Assembly (NCBI GenBank): GCA_030549495.1
Contig: JAUIRK010000875.1
Coordinates: 709,501 to 773,500, forward strand
DNA from: Nectonema munidae
Lineage: Eukaryota > Nematomorpha > Nectonematoida > Nectonematidae
Direction: 5' to 3'
DNA: 64,000 nucleotides
Of this stretch, positions 20,427 to 31,509 are shown one piece after another. The translations under genes and the position numbers were made by a program. The first letter of the stretch is position 1; each line of letters starts with the position of its first letter. The notes under the pieces are model-generated. The model saw only the letters and a program-made list of their open reading frames with translations. It made no database searches and had not been told where the DNA came from.

Positions 20427-22505
20427 AAACACAGCAGAGAAGGACGGGGACCCCGAACTTTCCCTTTCCCCGCGGAGATACATGCTCCCCGTTCCCCTCG
20501 GGGTAAACTTTCCCCGAAGTTGGGGTAATAGTTTTTAAAATTATTCAACTCTTCGCATTGTTTACTTTAGATAATATTTAGTGTTGTTAAATATTCTTTC
20601 AGTTTAAGTACTTCTAAATATGCAAATTATAAAAAAAATTATATTTTCATTACTTTTTATTGATTCTTCCAAAATCTTTTATTTTTTCAATTTCTGGCAA
20701 TTTTTAACTCTTTGATTTTTCGGATTCATCAAATACAAAAAAAAATTGAAATTTCAAGCATCTCATTATTTTTTTTTCTTAACTTTTTCAACAAGGTTCT
20801 TCTTCATTTTTTGTTTATATAAAATTAGATATTTTTTTAAAACACGAAGATTTTAAATAGAAGACTTAAATTCTTCCAATAACCAATTAAATATTTTTCT
20901 AAATTTTTAATACTAGTGTTCTTTGAGCTTCTCAAGTTTTTGTATTTAGGCTATTATTTTTGATTAGATTTGTTTTATTTGTATCAAAATTTTATAGAAA
21001 GAACAGTGAGAAAAAAAATTTGAATATTGTTTTATTTATGTTTATATGAAATAAAAATTTCCATTATATAATTTTAATATTTTTTATTTAACTTTTTTTG
21101 TTTTAAATTTAGAAATTTTGTTGAGAAAAATTGTAAATTCAAAAACTTTTATTAAATTTTTCTATTGAAATATAACGTTCATTACCTATTATAATTGACT
21201 TTCGAATTTAATGAGTCAAACAAGAAGTAAAATCTGGCTTTTTTTTGAGAAAATTGATTTGGAGCAAGCCAATCAATCATAAAAGTACAGTTTGCAAAAA
21301 GATTTTAAAAACAACAAAAGGCTCAACTAAAGGTTTGCAAGACCATTTGAAAAGACATCCATCATCCTATTTAGAACTTGAAATAGCAAAATCCACAAAG
21401 CGAACTTACAAATATCTGAACGCAGCAACAAACACCAAACAAGTGACTATTGAATGTTTGAATAACAAAAAAGTCAAGCATGATCAAGATTCTAAAGAAC
21501 AAAAAGATTTTGGTGATGCAATGATTGATTTTTTTTGCTGCAACGTTAACTTCTTTCATAGTTGCAGAAAGTAAAGAGTTTCATAAGTTGTTTAATTTGG
21601 CAAATTCAAAATTGACAGTCAAAAGTCCAAAGACATATTCAAGAAAAATGTCGAAAAAAGTTATCCTTATCAGAGAAAAAATTAACAAATTTTTTATAGA
21701 TGAAAGAGAATCATGCCAAAACTTAGCTTTTACGTCTGATATATGGACATCATAGCTACATTTCATTTACTTGTCATATGATTGATTCTAACTTTTTTCT
21801 AAAAAATTTCACATTGGCTGTTAAACCTCTAACGGAAGAACATACTGGTGAAAACTTGGAGTTTGAATTAGATGATTTATTAGCGAATTTCGAGTTTTCA
21901 AAGTGTATACCCTGGCTTTGTGTTACTGACAACGCAAGAAGTTTGAAACTTGCGATTAACCGTTCTGTAAATTTAACACAATACTGCTGCAACATTCATA
22001 CACTCCAACTTGTCATAGGAGATTTGTTTAAAAGAAACGCAGCTATTAAAGAAATCGTTGATAAAACAAAAAAATTGGCAAAGTTAACAAATAAATCAAA
22101 AAATTCGAGAAGGTTGCTTGAAAATAAGTGCAATATAAAAAATATTGCTTTTTTAACACCTAAAAATCCTAACGATACTTGGTGGAACTCTACACTTACT
22201 AAATTAAACTCTATTTTCCATTTAAAAGATGCTATTCAGCTGTGGCTCAAATATGGTAACAGCAAAAAAAATTAGACTCAATCCTGAAAAAGTTGAAGAA
22301 CTTATTTTTGTTAAGAAAAACATGAAAATTTAAAATTATTTGTCAATTTTTTATGACAATAAATATATAATATACTTAAAAAAAATATATTTTTTATATA
22401 TATTCTATATTTTCAATGTTTTTTAATAAAAAAATTTTATGTAAAAAAAATTCCCCGCCCTGCCCCGAAAAAAATTTAACCTCCCCGTCGTACTCTGAAA
22501 CACAG
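20427..22505 (+). mobile_element. hAT transposon with both ends and 8-bp target duplication
   Basis: The element is 20435-22497 (2063 bp). Perfect 8-bp duplications AAACACAG flank it (20427-20434 and 22498-22505). The terminal inverted repeats read CAGAGAAGGACGGGGA on the left and the same with two mismatches on the right. Both subterminal zones are unusually C/G-rich (CCCCG runs at 20448-20525 and 22451-22490) in an AT-rich genome. The interior encodes a transposase remnant without a C-terminal dimerisation domain, so the copy is probably non-autonomous. Confidence 0.88.
21245..22275 (+). pseudogene. hAT transposase remnant (BED finger and catalytic core)
   Basis: Three frames in order. 21245-21574 has a BED-type finger, STVCKKILKTTKGSTKGL then QDHLKRHP. 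21525-21755 reads ESKEFHKLFNLANSKL and LAFTSDIWTS, the region with the first catalytic Asp. 21778-22275 reads LCVTDNARSLKLAI (second Asp), YCCNIHTLQLVIGDLFKR (C-x-x-H block) and DTWWNSTLTKL, equivalent to T-R-W-N-S-T. Frame changes separate the first two, and a stop separates the second and third. The insertion domain and the dimerisation domain are missing. Confidence 0.85.
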
Positions 22506-23193
22506 ATACAGAGGAAAGAAAAAAATTTCACGTGTTCTCAGATAAAATTTAAAAAAAACAATGAAAAAGTTAGTTAAGATTTGTTAATCAATTAAGTAGG
22601 TAATTGATACGCTAATAAGAATGAATTCACAAATGCATATACTTCAAATGAAAATAATTTTTTTTTATTTAATAAAAAAAAATTTATGTTTGAAAATGGT
22701 AAATTTGAGCGAAGAAACGCTATTATTATAGTGTGAAGAAACAACAAAAAGGTAAACAAAATGATGACGAAAAATTTTTCCAACAAAGCTTACAACCCTT
22801 ACTAACACAAAATTTTCTCTCGCTATGAATGTCAGTAAAAATTTGGCAAAAGACAGAATTAGTAGTCAAAAATTGCAAAATGGATCGATTACAATATTAT
22901 ATTTAGTTCAAATGTGAAAATAAGTAAAAAAAATGGTGGAATTTTTTTATTAGAAATAAATCAATTAAAAAGTGTAGAAGATGAATAAACATAAAAATTA
23001 AACAAAATTTCGAAAACAGTATTTGAAGATAATAACTATAGTTGGATAAATATATATTAGGAAAATACACTATATAAAATAAATCAGATCTCTCCATATT
23101 AGTGATATTATTTTTCATCAAGAAAAAGTATATATAATTTTTAAAGACAAAATATATATATAATAGAGGAGGAGAGCAACTAGCAAAGATTCT
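22506..23193. other. Intergenic between hAT and RAMP4 gene
   Basis: AT-rich; no gene or repeat recognised. It probably includes the 3' untranslated region of the RAMP4 gene. Confidence 0.35.
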
Positions 23194-26100
23194 TTAACCC
23201 ATTGTAGATAGTGCCCATTGAATTGATTGAATAACCTGGAAAACAGCTGAAACAGGATAATATATTGTAAAATAAAATGAAAGCTTTGTATTCGAAAAAT
23301 AGCAAACCTGAACCACAGACAACAAAAATGAACAATCCAAGGATGATCGGGCCAACAGGAGAAGTAGCTTCTTCTTTGTTATTCTTAAAATATTTAAAAC
23401 ATTTCTTCTAATTGCCAAGAACAAAAATTTCAGTGCTAAATCAAATAGCAAATACTTTGAGGTGGGAATTTTTTTCGAGCGAAGTGAAGTAAAGTGAGCA
23501 CTTTTTAAGCAGCGAAACTTTGAAGACTAAACGTCAGATTTCTCTTCTTTCGATAGAATTTTATATATTTAAAGCAGACGCCTTTCCTTTCTCGAGACAC
23601 AGTGATCCAAATGGATAAATAAGCAGCACAGCATAATAAGCAGGTGCAAAACGATAAATACTATTTAGAAACTTTTGAATTGAAGTTCTGTACAAAGCAA
23701 CACATTAATTTTAGAATCCACTCCCAGTTTGGTCAAATGTAGAATTTTCACTCCAACTGATCTCAATTTAAAAATCTCAACCACAACGTCGTAGTAATTA
23801 GTAAGTGAGCTAGTATATAAGTTAGTTGGTCAATAAGTAAGGTGTAAATAAAAAGGGCGTCACTAAATTAACTATCGAACTATAAACACTATCATTTCAC
23901 TCTTTTCAATCCCAAACACCTACATTTTCGACCAGGGTGGCTGATTCCGAGAATTTAAAGGGGGTAAGAGTCGGAGACAATAGAATTTTTCAAGTTTTTC
24001 AAATAGTGAAAAAGATATATTTTTGTTTGCGATTCTTTAGTCCAACGTTTTAAAGGGAGTACTTTTTTGGTATGCTAAGGATAAGAAATACTTTTAGTTA
24101 TTATGCTAATTAGTAAGGTGAAGATTCTACAAATGGTCCAGAGTAACATATGAAGTCATTGAATTTATACTTTCAGTACAATACTACTTTTGATATCTTT
24201 GAAAAAGGATATTAGTTTAAGTGGAAGATTTAAATGAATTAACCCATTAAGTACCAGAGAAATCAGACGATATCTAAAAAACGCAGACGATTTATATTCA
24301 AAGTCATTGAAAAAAGCAGACGAAGATGAAATTACTTATGTTCCCAAATGGAAGCATTGGGACTCAATGGGTACTAACATTTGAATTATGACAATTGGAA
24401 TGCAAGATGCCAAATTTTAGGATCTGTTATTGTACCCCCATGAATTTAAGTTCCCTATTCGATCAATATAAAAATATTACAAAGTGGTATTATATAGTAA
24501 ATGAGCAAAAACTTTATACAACATATACATATAAGGGTTGTACTTGTTGAGACTGTTTAATTACAGGGGTAGGCAACACTTTTAAGCTGAAGACTGCATC
24601 GGACTCTACCTATGGTCTAGTGGGCAGCAAAGTCCAGTTCTATGAAATGTTTGAAGGCATATTAGAAAATTGCAAATACCAATGTCTCATTCAATGCAAA
24701 AATACAATTTGTTTATTATACGCAGTATCTTGGATTATTTTAAGAACTTTTTTTATTATAAATTTTGAATAAAACTACTTGAAATTGGTTTAAAACTAGT
24801 GATGGGACGATACCAAAATTTTTAACGAATCCGATTCTACCCAATTATCCCGATACGATTCCGATTCATCGATAATAATCGTGCCTAGATATTCAAAAGC
24901 TTACTTAAAATAGAAGTTCAAACGGTTACAAATCCCTTCTTGCAAATAAAGATTTACACAATATGTTGAATATATATCAGTGCATTGAAAAATCTCATCT
25001 TTAGCTGTCAAAATATTTAAAAGATTGTTTCCGTTAAAAGTAGGCAATCAAGATATGTAACTTACTTTAATTGAAATTGATCAATCTTGTAATGTAAATT
25101 CTAGCTATTCTGATGAATGCAACTTTAGTAATCACAACTCGATGCTTGAAAGATATCAAAAAGAAATTTCACGCAAAAACAAAAAAGTGAAGCTTTCTCA
25201 AGTCGATTTGTCTAATGAAATGAAATTGTTTGAAGTGACCGGAAAAAGAACTGAAAACCTTGAATTGCTCTATCAGTCTTTACTAACAATTAAAGCTACC
25301 AGTGTAGAATCTGAAAGGACTTTTTCTGCTGCTGGATATTTTATTTCCAAACTTCGTTCTCAATTAGCTCCAAATACATTAGATGCATTATGCTTTTTGC
25401 GTTGTTTTTTAAAAATAATAAATAAATTTACTTTTACCGTTATCATTGATTTTTACAATATACAAAAAAATTGTTGTTTTTTGAAACTCAAGTTAAAAAC
25501 GCTATAAAAGATATATATACTAGTTTATTTTGATCACTTTATGATTTATCAGTAATATACGTTAAATAATATAAAAACGGTAAAAAAAAACCGGTAATGA
25601 TATTTTGAAGACGGTAATTTACAGGTAATTAAAAATTTGGTAATCTTTACTCACTAGGTGCAACCGAATGGCTTTTTTAGGTACAAAATTGGCTTCCCCA
25701 GTGTTAGGACACTCGTGTTCAAAAAATGAAAAATTGTATTTTAAGAATATAAAAATCGATTAAAAAACATGAGCAGAAAATGTTTTCAAAAATCTGGTCC
25801 TAGAATCAATACATGAAAAATAATTAAAAAGGTACATTATTTTATTTAAAAGCTTTTTACCATCAAAATTTTAAATAATTTTTTAATTGCTTAGTTTAAA
25901 AAAAATAAGGTTTATATTACATAAAATCTTTCAGAAACAGGATGAATTGTTTCAAGAAAAGAATAGTCAGCTAATTAAAAAATTTTATTAAAAAAGAAAA
26001 CAATAAGTTCTATCAAAAGGATCATAAAAGGGTTAAGTTTAAGCTGTTCAAGTAATTTAGATGCATCATGAGAAAAAACAATGAAAAACTTTTTTAAAAT

Positions 26101-26274
26101 CTTGATACTTCTAAGCTTAATTTAATTTAAGACTATAATATTAATAAAGGAATCTAAATTTTCCAAAAAAAATGATATAATAATTTAATAAATTACAGTG
26201 GTCACAATTCCTCTTTTGAGAATATTCTTTTTGTGTTTTTCATTACCATTTTTGATTCTTAAACTGTTAGACAT
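23194..26274 (-). CDS. SERP1: Stress-associated ER protein (RAMP4/SERP1 family)
   Basis: Three coding exons on the minus strand: 26274-26197, 23383-23308 and 23246-23194, with GT/AG junctions and phases 0 and 1, giving 68 residues (human SERP1 has 66). The N-terminus MSNSLRIKNGNEKHKKNILK matches the family's R-I-R-M-A-N-E-K-H-S-K-N-I-T. The C-terminal membrane anchor reads SPVGPIILGLFIFVVCGS, followed across the junction by AVFQVIQSIQ. RAMP4 is a tail-anchored subunit associated with the Sec61 translocon that stabilises membrane proteins during ER stress. The C-terminus is a few residues longer than in vertebrates. The first intron (2.8 kb) contains a hAT remnant and a piggyBac-like MITE. The gene is easily missed because no exon exceeds 78 bases and the longest frame over the last two exons is the wrong one. 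Confidence 0.9.
24239..24371. mobile_element. piggyBac-like MITE, subfamily B
   Basis: TTAA (24239-24242), CCCATTAAGTACCAGAG, ending GGACTCAATGGG. The right TTAA has decayed. Inside are three CAGACGA boxes spaced 21 and 33 bases. Nearly identical to the copy at 46541-46677. Confidence 0.75.
24564..24600. repeat. Possible hAT 5' terminus
   Basis: CAGGGGTAGGCAACACTTTT closely resembles the start of many hAT elements. No partner end was found, so only a fragment may remain. Confidence 0.4.
24797..25656 (+). mobile_element. Internally deleted hAT in RAMP4 intron
   Basis: The left end TAGTGATGGGACGATACCAA and the right end (on the minus strand TAGTGAGTAAAGATTACCAA) share TAGTGA...GA-TACCAAA-TTTTTAA over about 30 bases. 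No clear 8-bp duplication survives. The frame at 25142-25507 reads LLTIKATSVESERTFSAAGY and LAPNTLDALCFLRCFLK, the hAT C-terminal dimerisation domain (S-x-x-x-E-R-x-F-S). The catalytic core is missing. Confidence 0.7.
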
Positions 26275-26427
26275 TTTAAGTACACGTAAAATCGTTCGGA
26301 CAAAAGACGAGAAAATTTCTAAAATATAAAATACAAAGTTATATATAATTAGAAATATATTATTCATTTTTTTACAATAATATATATGTAAATAAAAAGT
26401 TGGGAAAATTTTAAATTATCCCATTTA

Positions 26428-26580
26428 AAGGCGTGTGAGTAACGTTGGTTATAAGGTCTCGATAACTTAACGTCTTGGGTTCGATCTGCTCCGCCTTTTC
26501 TCGTAATTCGATACAACGACACAAATGTGCTTTTTCAGTGAAAACACCACACGGTAAGCTTACCTTTATCGCTTAAAAAG
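26428..26580 (+). repeat. tRNA-derived SINE, + orientation
   Basis: The start GGCGTGTGAGTAACGTTGG and the box-B-like GGGTTCGATCTG are spaced as in a tRNA promoter. The tail CAGTGAAAACACCACACGG is shared with the inverted copy at 27490-27640. No tRNA cloverleaf is intact. Confidence 0.55.
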
Positions 26581-28198
26581 AGACTAATACTTTTGACAAA
26601 CATCCAATATTTTCTGTAATTTTAATTTATATTTTATAAATTTTAAGACAGATATCATTTATCAAAAAATTTGAAATATTTTTTACATTCTACAAATATT
26701 TTGGCTAAAAATTATAGATTAAAAATTTTCCTAAATCTCTATTAAGTTCAAAAGTTTTGATTAAACTAGATCAATTCAATGTCGATGGATTTTAATGTTC
26801 TCCACTTCTATTTATTTTACGCTCTATCTGATGCTTCTCCAATATTTAAATTGTTGTCTGATTTTAAAAAAAATATTATTTGTCAAATTAATCGAAAATG
26901 CAAAGGAAATGAAATAAAATGCATTTTTGACTTAAATAAGCAGGCTAAAATTGAATAAATTTAAGTAAATAAGCTATAAGAAGAAGAAGAAGAAGAATTT
27001 ATTTCGCATAACAAAGAAAACAATAATAATATTCATTTCACTTCATCCTTATAAAATATTTATGAAGAAAAGATGTGTTACAAATTTTACGTTAAAATGC
27101 GAGGAAACTCAAAGGGCCATTTCAAGCCGCTGGTATGAGTATCCTAATAGAATTGATTTTATCCAGAACAAATATAGAAAAGTTAACAATATATGTAAAA
27201 AATGTATTTGAAAATAGTTTATATAATAATCATAAAATAAATAATTACATCATAGAAAAGACTAAATAATTAATTCATCTAATTTTATTAACTAATTTAT
27301 TTTCCATGCCAAGTCATCTCGATGGATTTCATTCTTGCTCTTGTTAACTAATTTTATCTTCTATATTTCAAATTTAAAATACATCACAACCTGAAAATTA
27401 CAATATATGTACATATAATTTTTAAATAAATTCTTCTTCTTCTACTTCAATAAAAATATTTTTAATAATTTATTAAGTAGCTTTCTTAAATTAAATGTAC
27501 CTAGCTGTGTTTTCATCGACAAAGTACCATTGTATTCATTGTGTCAAACTATCGGTAAAGAAGGCTTGATGCTAGATCAAACCCGAGACCTTATTGTATC
27601 AAAGCCAGGTATCTAACCAACATTAGTCACGCGCCTATTTGATGCAAAAAAAAACGCTTTTGCTATAAATATGAAAATATATGTTTGATTAAGTAATATC
27701 TTTTTAATCTTTTTTGAAGAGTGCTATTTGATGCGAAGGTTCATCATAAGGACAAGATCTAGATTTTGTCATTACTAATTTACTGTACAATCACATGAAG
27801 TGGCTGTACATAAGTTAGTAATTTGTGGCAAGTTTTAAAAAGCGACCTTTTTTATAATTTTCAAAAATGATTATAAAAAACCCATTTTTATCCAAAAAAC
27901 ACACCACCATAATTTACCAAAATTATACTTGCACTGTAAGCTCTCAATCCTATGGGTCACTGTGATGATCATTCTGAGCAATATATTGCTCCCATATTGT
28001 GTCATTTGAAATTTCTTCAAATAAGTCCCATTGAAAAGAGTTATTTTTACTTTTTTATTCGTTTTCAGGACTAATTCTATATATGTAAATGTTTATTTTC
28101 CTTAATGTCTTAAAAAATGAAATATGACAACTCTTACTTGAAATTTAGTTTTACTGCATTAACGTCTGGCGATGAAGAATAACCTAAGTGTGTTTTGC
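26581..28198. other. Intergenic between and after the two SINEs
   Basis: No gene seen. A short GAA-type microsatellite lies at 26979-26997. The SINE at 27490-27640 lies inside this interval. Confidence 0.35.
27490..27640 (-). repeat. tRNA-derived SINE, - orientation
   Basis: On the minus strand it starts GGCGCGTGACTAATGTTGG, then GGTCTCGGGTTTGATCTAG (box B) and CGATGAAAACACAGCTAGG. Same family as 26428-26580, in inverted orientation about 0.9 kb away. Confidence 0.55.
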
Positions 28199-29080
28199 GT
28201 TCTGAAAGGTTAGCATCAACTTTTAAAGCCTGATAAGTTAAAAAAGTCCCATAACATAAAAGAACATTTGATATTACTTTGCTGCAAAGACGATATTGAA
28301 TGTACTAAGAAGTTGTGAACTTGAAAAGTTCAAGCATATCTCCTTTTAAACGATGCTGTTAAGAGGAGCATAGGAAGAATTACTGATGACATAATGTAGC
28401 AGATGGTATTATTAATGCGAAATTCAGTTTTCAACTTTTTTATCAGTGAACTTGATGAAACGACGGATGCTGAAAACTTAGATGGGCCTTGCATTTATGT
28501 ACAATATGTATATGACAAGCACCTGGTCGACAAATTTTTGTTTTACAAAACCCTTGGCATAGAACAACTGCAAATATTTGAAAAAAGTGAAGGATTTTTT
28601 ATAACACGTGGTATTAAGCCGAAACATGCACTTGGAATGTGTACTGACCGTGCTTTGGCAATTTCTTATTGTCTTTCTAGTTTTCTGACTCTAGTTAAGA
28701 AAACTTCTTCAGGTGTAATTGGTATCTAGTGCACTATTCATCGCCAAACTTCGATAAATAAAACCATACCTAATGAGTTGAAATAAGCTCTCAATGAAGA
28801 CATTAAAAGAGTGTGTTTCATTAAAGCAATTGTCTTTAACTCATGTTTGTTTTCTGAGTTATGTAAAGAAAATGATTCTAAATTTAAAAACTCTTGTTAC
28901 ATTCAAACGTGATGTGGCTTTGCAAAGGAAAACATCATGCATATTAAATTTTCTGATGTCTGTTTTCGTATTGTCCGATCATTTTTAGTTAACGTATTTA
29001 AATATGTGAATTCCCTTAACATTGTGTTGAAAGAAAAGGAGATAACAGTGCTAAATTTTTATAAAAATTGTACAGCTTTT
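28199..29080 (+). pseudogene. ZBED5-like hAT transposase remnant
   Basis: The translation shows HNIKEHLILLCCKDDIE, then VFNFFISELDETTDAENL (first catalytic Asp in L-D-E-T-T-D), CIYVQYVYDKHLVDKFLFYK, ALGMCTDRALAIS (second Asp) and, after 28736, CTIHRQ and KAIVFNSCLFSELC, the C-x-x-H-R block. Scattered stops and shifts break it. Element ends were not identified. It belongs to the same broad family as 4252-5218. Confidence 0.78.
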
Positions 29081-30601
29081 GAAATAAAGATGGAATTATG
29101 GCCTTTTTAGAAAAGAAAATTTTTTCTCCATTTTTACATCTGAAAATAAGAAAGCCATGAAATTTTTCTTTATTTTCCTTATCAACAAAAAATTGAAAAA
29201 TACTATCAATATATCAAAAAGCCGTTTATAATCTCCATTAGTTTTCTGGTCTCAGAAGACTTCTTAATTCGAGAACAGATTATTGACTTTAATGTTTAAA
29301 GATGTCCAAAACATGTTTTTTTGTGAAATGACATGGCGATTTTTCGATTAAAATGGGACAGTGATGTTGCAAAGATTACTCTGAAAGTTCTGATTAGATT
29401 TGCCACTACATATGAGCCTGAAGAAGTGTTGTCTACGTTAATTGCAATTAAAACAAATCCCGAAACAGATAGGAAGTGAGGAATGATATCAGAGTTGCAT
29501 TGGATAAAACGAAGATAAACATAGAGAAAGTGGTTTAGACAAAGCAGATGCATCCATCCCATTCACATTGATTGGATTATTCAGAAAATTTTTGAATAAA
29601 CAATTGTCAATTTTTAGTACAGTAGTTTCTATGTTGATTTATTTATTTTAAATGAGACCCTGACCTATTAAAAAATTATAAAGAGACCGCCACGACAAAA
29701 ATTTTTTAAACTTTTCTTTTCTAACCTATAAATTTTTAAATATATAATAGATCACTAATTATAATCATTTAATCCGATAATTATCGGATGTAATTAAGCA
29801 TTTATCTCTCCCTATTGCCATTTACCAGTTATTGAAACCGATGGTCCCAATTACCCTTTCTAATGCTATTTCGACCCACATGAAAACAAATTGGGAAGGG
29901 GGTCGGAAAACAAATTCCATGTGATACCATCTACTTTGAGATACTCATTACCACAAAAAAATAATAATTTGAAGAAATATTTGGTTGTGTAATAATTGCA
30001 AAAAAAGTAAGTGTATAATTTTTTTTATAATTCTAACCAGAAATTAAAGAAAGCTATCTTGTTCATTTGTAGTTGTTTCAAAGACTACTTAAAAATATTT
30101 TGCATGAATGTAATATAAGCAAGTTTTTTAAAACGAATCGATAAGGTCAGGCTAAAGCCTACACTTAAAGGCGATGTATTATGCTTACCTGTAAAAAAGA
30201 GCACATTTTGATTCAAGGTGGTGTTAAAATTCCTTATTTTAAACCTCTAACGGAGGCGATGTTTAATTTTTAAAAAAAAACAAGTAGAAATTGACTATAA
30301 TCGAGTGGATTAGGAGGTGATTAAAGAGTTTTTTCAATAAATTCTTATTTTAAGTATTTTTAACAACTTTTTTTCCATAAACTATATTTGTAATTTTAGT
30401 CTGTGATAGATAAAGAGATAATAAATAGTTTTAGACAGGCAATATATTTTTTCACATATTTGAAAGATAGAAACGAATTTATTCTTTAATGGGAATTCAG
30501 ATATATTTAACAAAATGTGATTTGTCTAAAATTCATCTAATAGGAACACACACTACACAGATAGTATGTGAAATTAAATTCTTGAACTTATCATCTTGAA
30601 C
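29081..30601. other. Intergenic, probably more hAT-derived sequence
   Basis: 29080-29560 may hold further decayed transposase sequence. The rest is AT-rich with no recognised gene. Confidence 0.3.
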
Positions 30602-31204
30602 ATGATAGATAGAGCTTCTGATTTCTCGATAAAATTTAATTCTCGAGAAACGAGAAAAAAAATATATGATTCTCGAGAAGTTAAAAAATATTTTACGAAA
30701 AAAAAATTATTTTGTTTTATTAGTAAAATAACTTTTAAAAAAACAAGAGCATTTAAAGATTCGTTTTTCAAACTCAATCGTTTTGGAGATAAAATATTTG
30801 ATACATTTCAGAAGATTCTTTCGCATTCACAAGAAGTTGGTTGGATGCATAAAAGAGAATTTTTAACAATTGCATCGATTCTGATAAATCAAAATTTTTG
30901 GTTTGTTTGAACATTTGTACTTCTTCTTCTATTGTACTAACTTTTTCTTCTTTTTTATCATACATGAATTCTTTAATTCTTTATTTAAACTTTGAGTTAG
31001 AGATTCTTCTTCAAACACATCAACAGATTCGACTTGAATAGAATAGAAATTTTTTTTATTAATATTTATTCAAAATTTACAATGTTTTCAGTAATAAAAA
31101 TTTTTTTTAAATTCTTGAGTCTTGACAAAAATTCCTCGAGAATCAAGAAATAAAAAAATTCTAAAATTCTCGAGAAATCTCGAGATAGAAGCTCTAATGA
31201 TAAA
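30602..31204. mobile_element. hAT-type MITE with 8-bp target duplication
   Basis: The element is 30610-31196 (587 bp). Its terminal inverted repeat starts TAGAGCTTCT on both sides and continues with T-C-T-C-G-A-rich inverted sequence (TCTCGAGAA repeated near both ends). Target duplications are ATGATAGA (30602-30609) and ATGATAAA (31197-31204), 7 of 8 identical. It has no transposase. The right duplication contains the start codon of the downstream small gene. Confidence 0.72.
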
Positions 31205-31475
31205 GGACGATATACTGAGTTGGAAGGATCGTTTTTTCTGGAAACATACTAAGGCTAGCTACCAGCTAATACTTGAGATTGAATTAGATGGTATCGAATT
31301 TAATGGGTCGAATTTAATTTTTTTAGGAAAATTTAAAATTTGTTTAAATCTATTAAAAATAGAAAGCAAAGAAGTTTACATTTTGAATTTAGGTAAAGCA
31401 ATTTGTGGCTTGAAAAAGCCCTTTACCCTTAGGAACGTGAAATTTGATCTAGAAAATGAAGTAAAAAAGGTGTAG
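31197..31475 (+). CDS. Small CTF8-like protein
   Basis: 92 residues from an ATG that lies in the MITE target duplication. YQLILEIELDGIEFN resembles the CTF8 start (W-V-x-x-E-L-Q-G-E-x-E), KFKICLNLLKIESKEVYILN the middle strands, and GKAICGLKKPFTLRN the hallmark G-K-x-x-x-L-x-K-P-x-x-V-L. CTF8 is a small subunit of the CTF18 replication factor C clamp loader in sister-chromatid cohesion. Human CTF8 has 121 residues; the present frame ends soon after the K-P-F motif and lacks the usual C-terminal strand, so it may be truncated or continue in an unseen exon (GAA|GTAAAA near the end could be a donor). An AATAAA at 31503-31508, 28 bases after the stop, supports a real 3' end. The frame also stays open upstream into the MITE to 31122, but those residues are MITE sequence. 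Confidence 0.5.
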   Translation: MIKDDILSWKDRFFWKHTKASYQLILEIELDGIEFNGSNLIFLGKFKICLNLLKIESKEVYILNLGKAICGLKKPFTLRNVKFDLENEVKKV

Positions 31476-31509
31476 TTAATGTAACTTACGTAATCCATTC
31501 CAAATAAAT

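Noticed and set aside
23194-23451. 85-codon minus strand frame
   Set aside because: It reads through an intron and uses the wrong frame for exon 2; the spliced RAMP4 gene explains the region.
30596-30910. 104-codon + strand open frame
   Set aside because: It lies almost entirely inside the hAT-type MITE, is low-complexity, and starts in the target duplication; not a gene.
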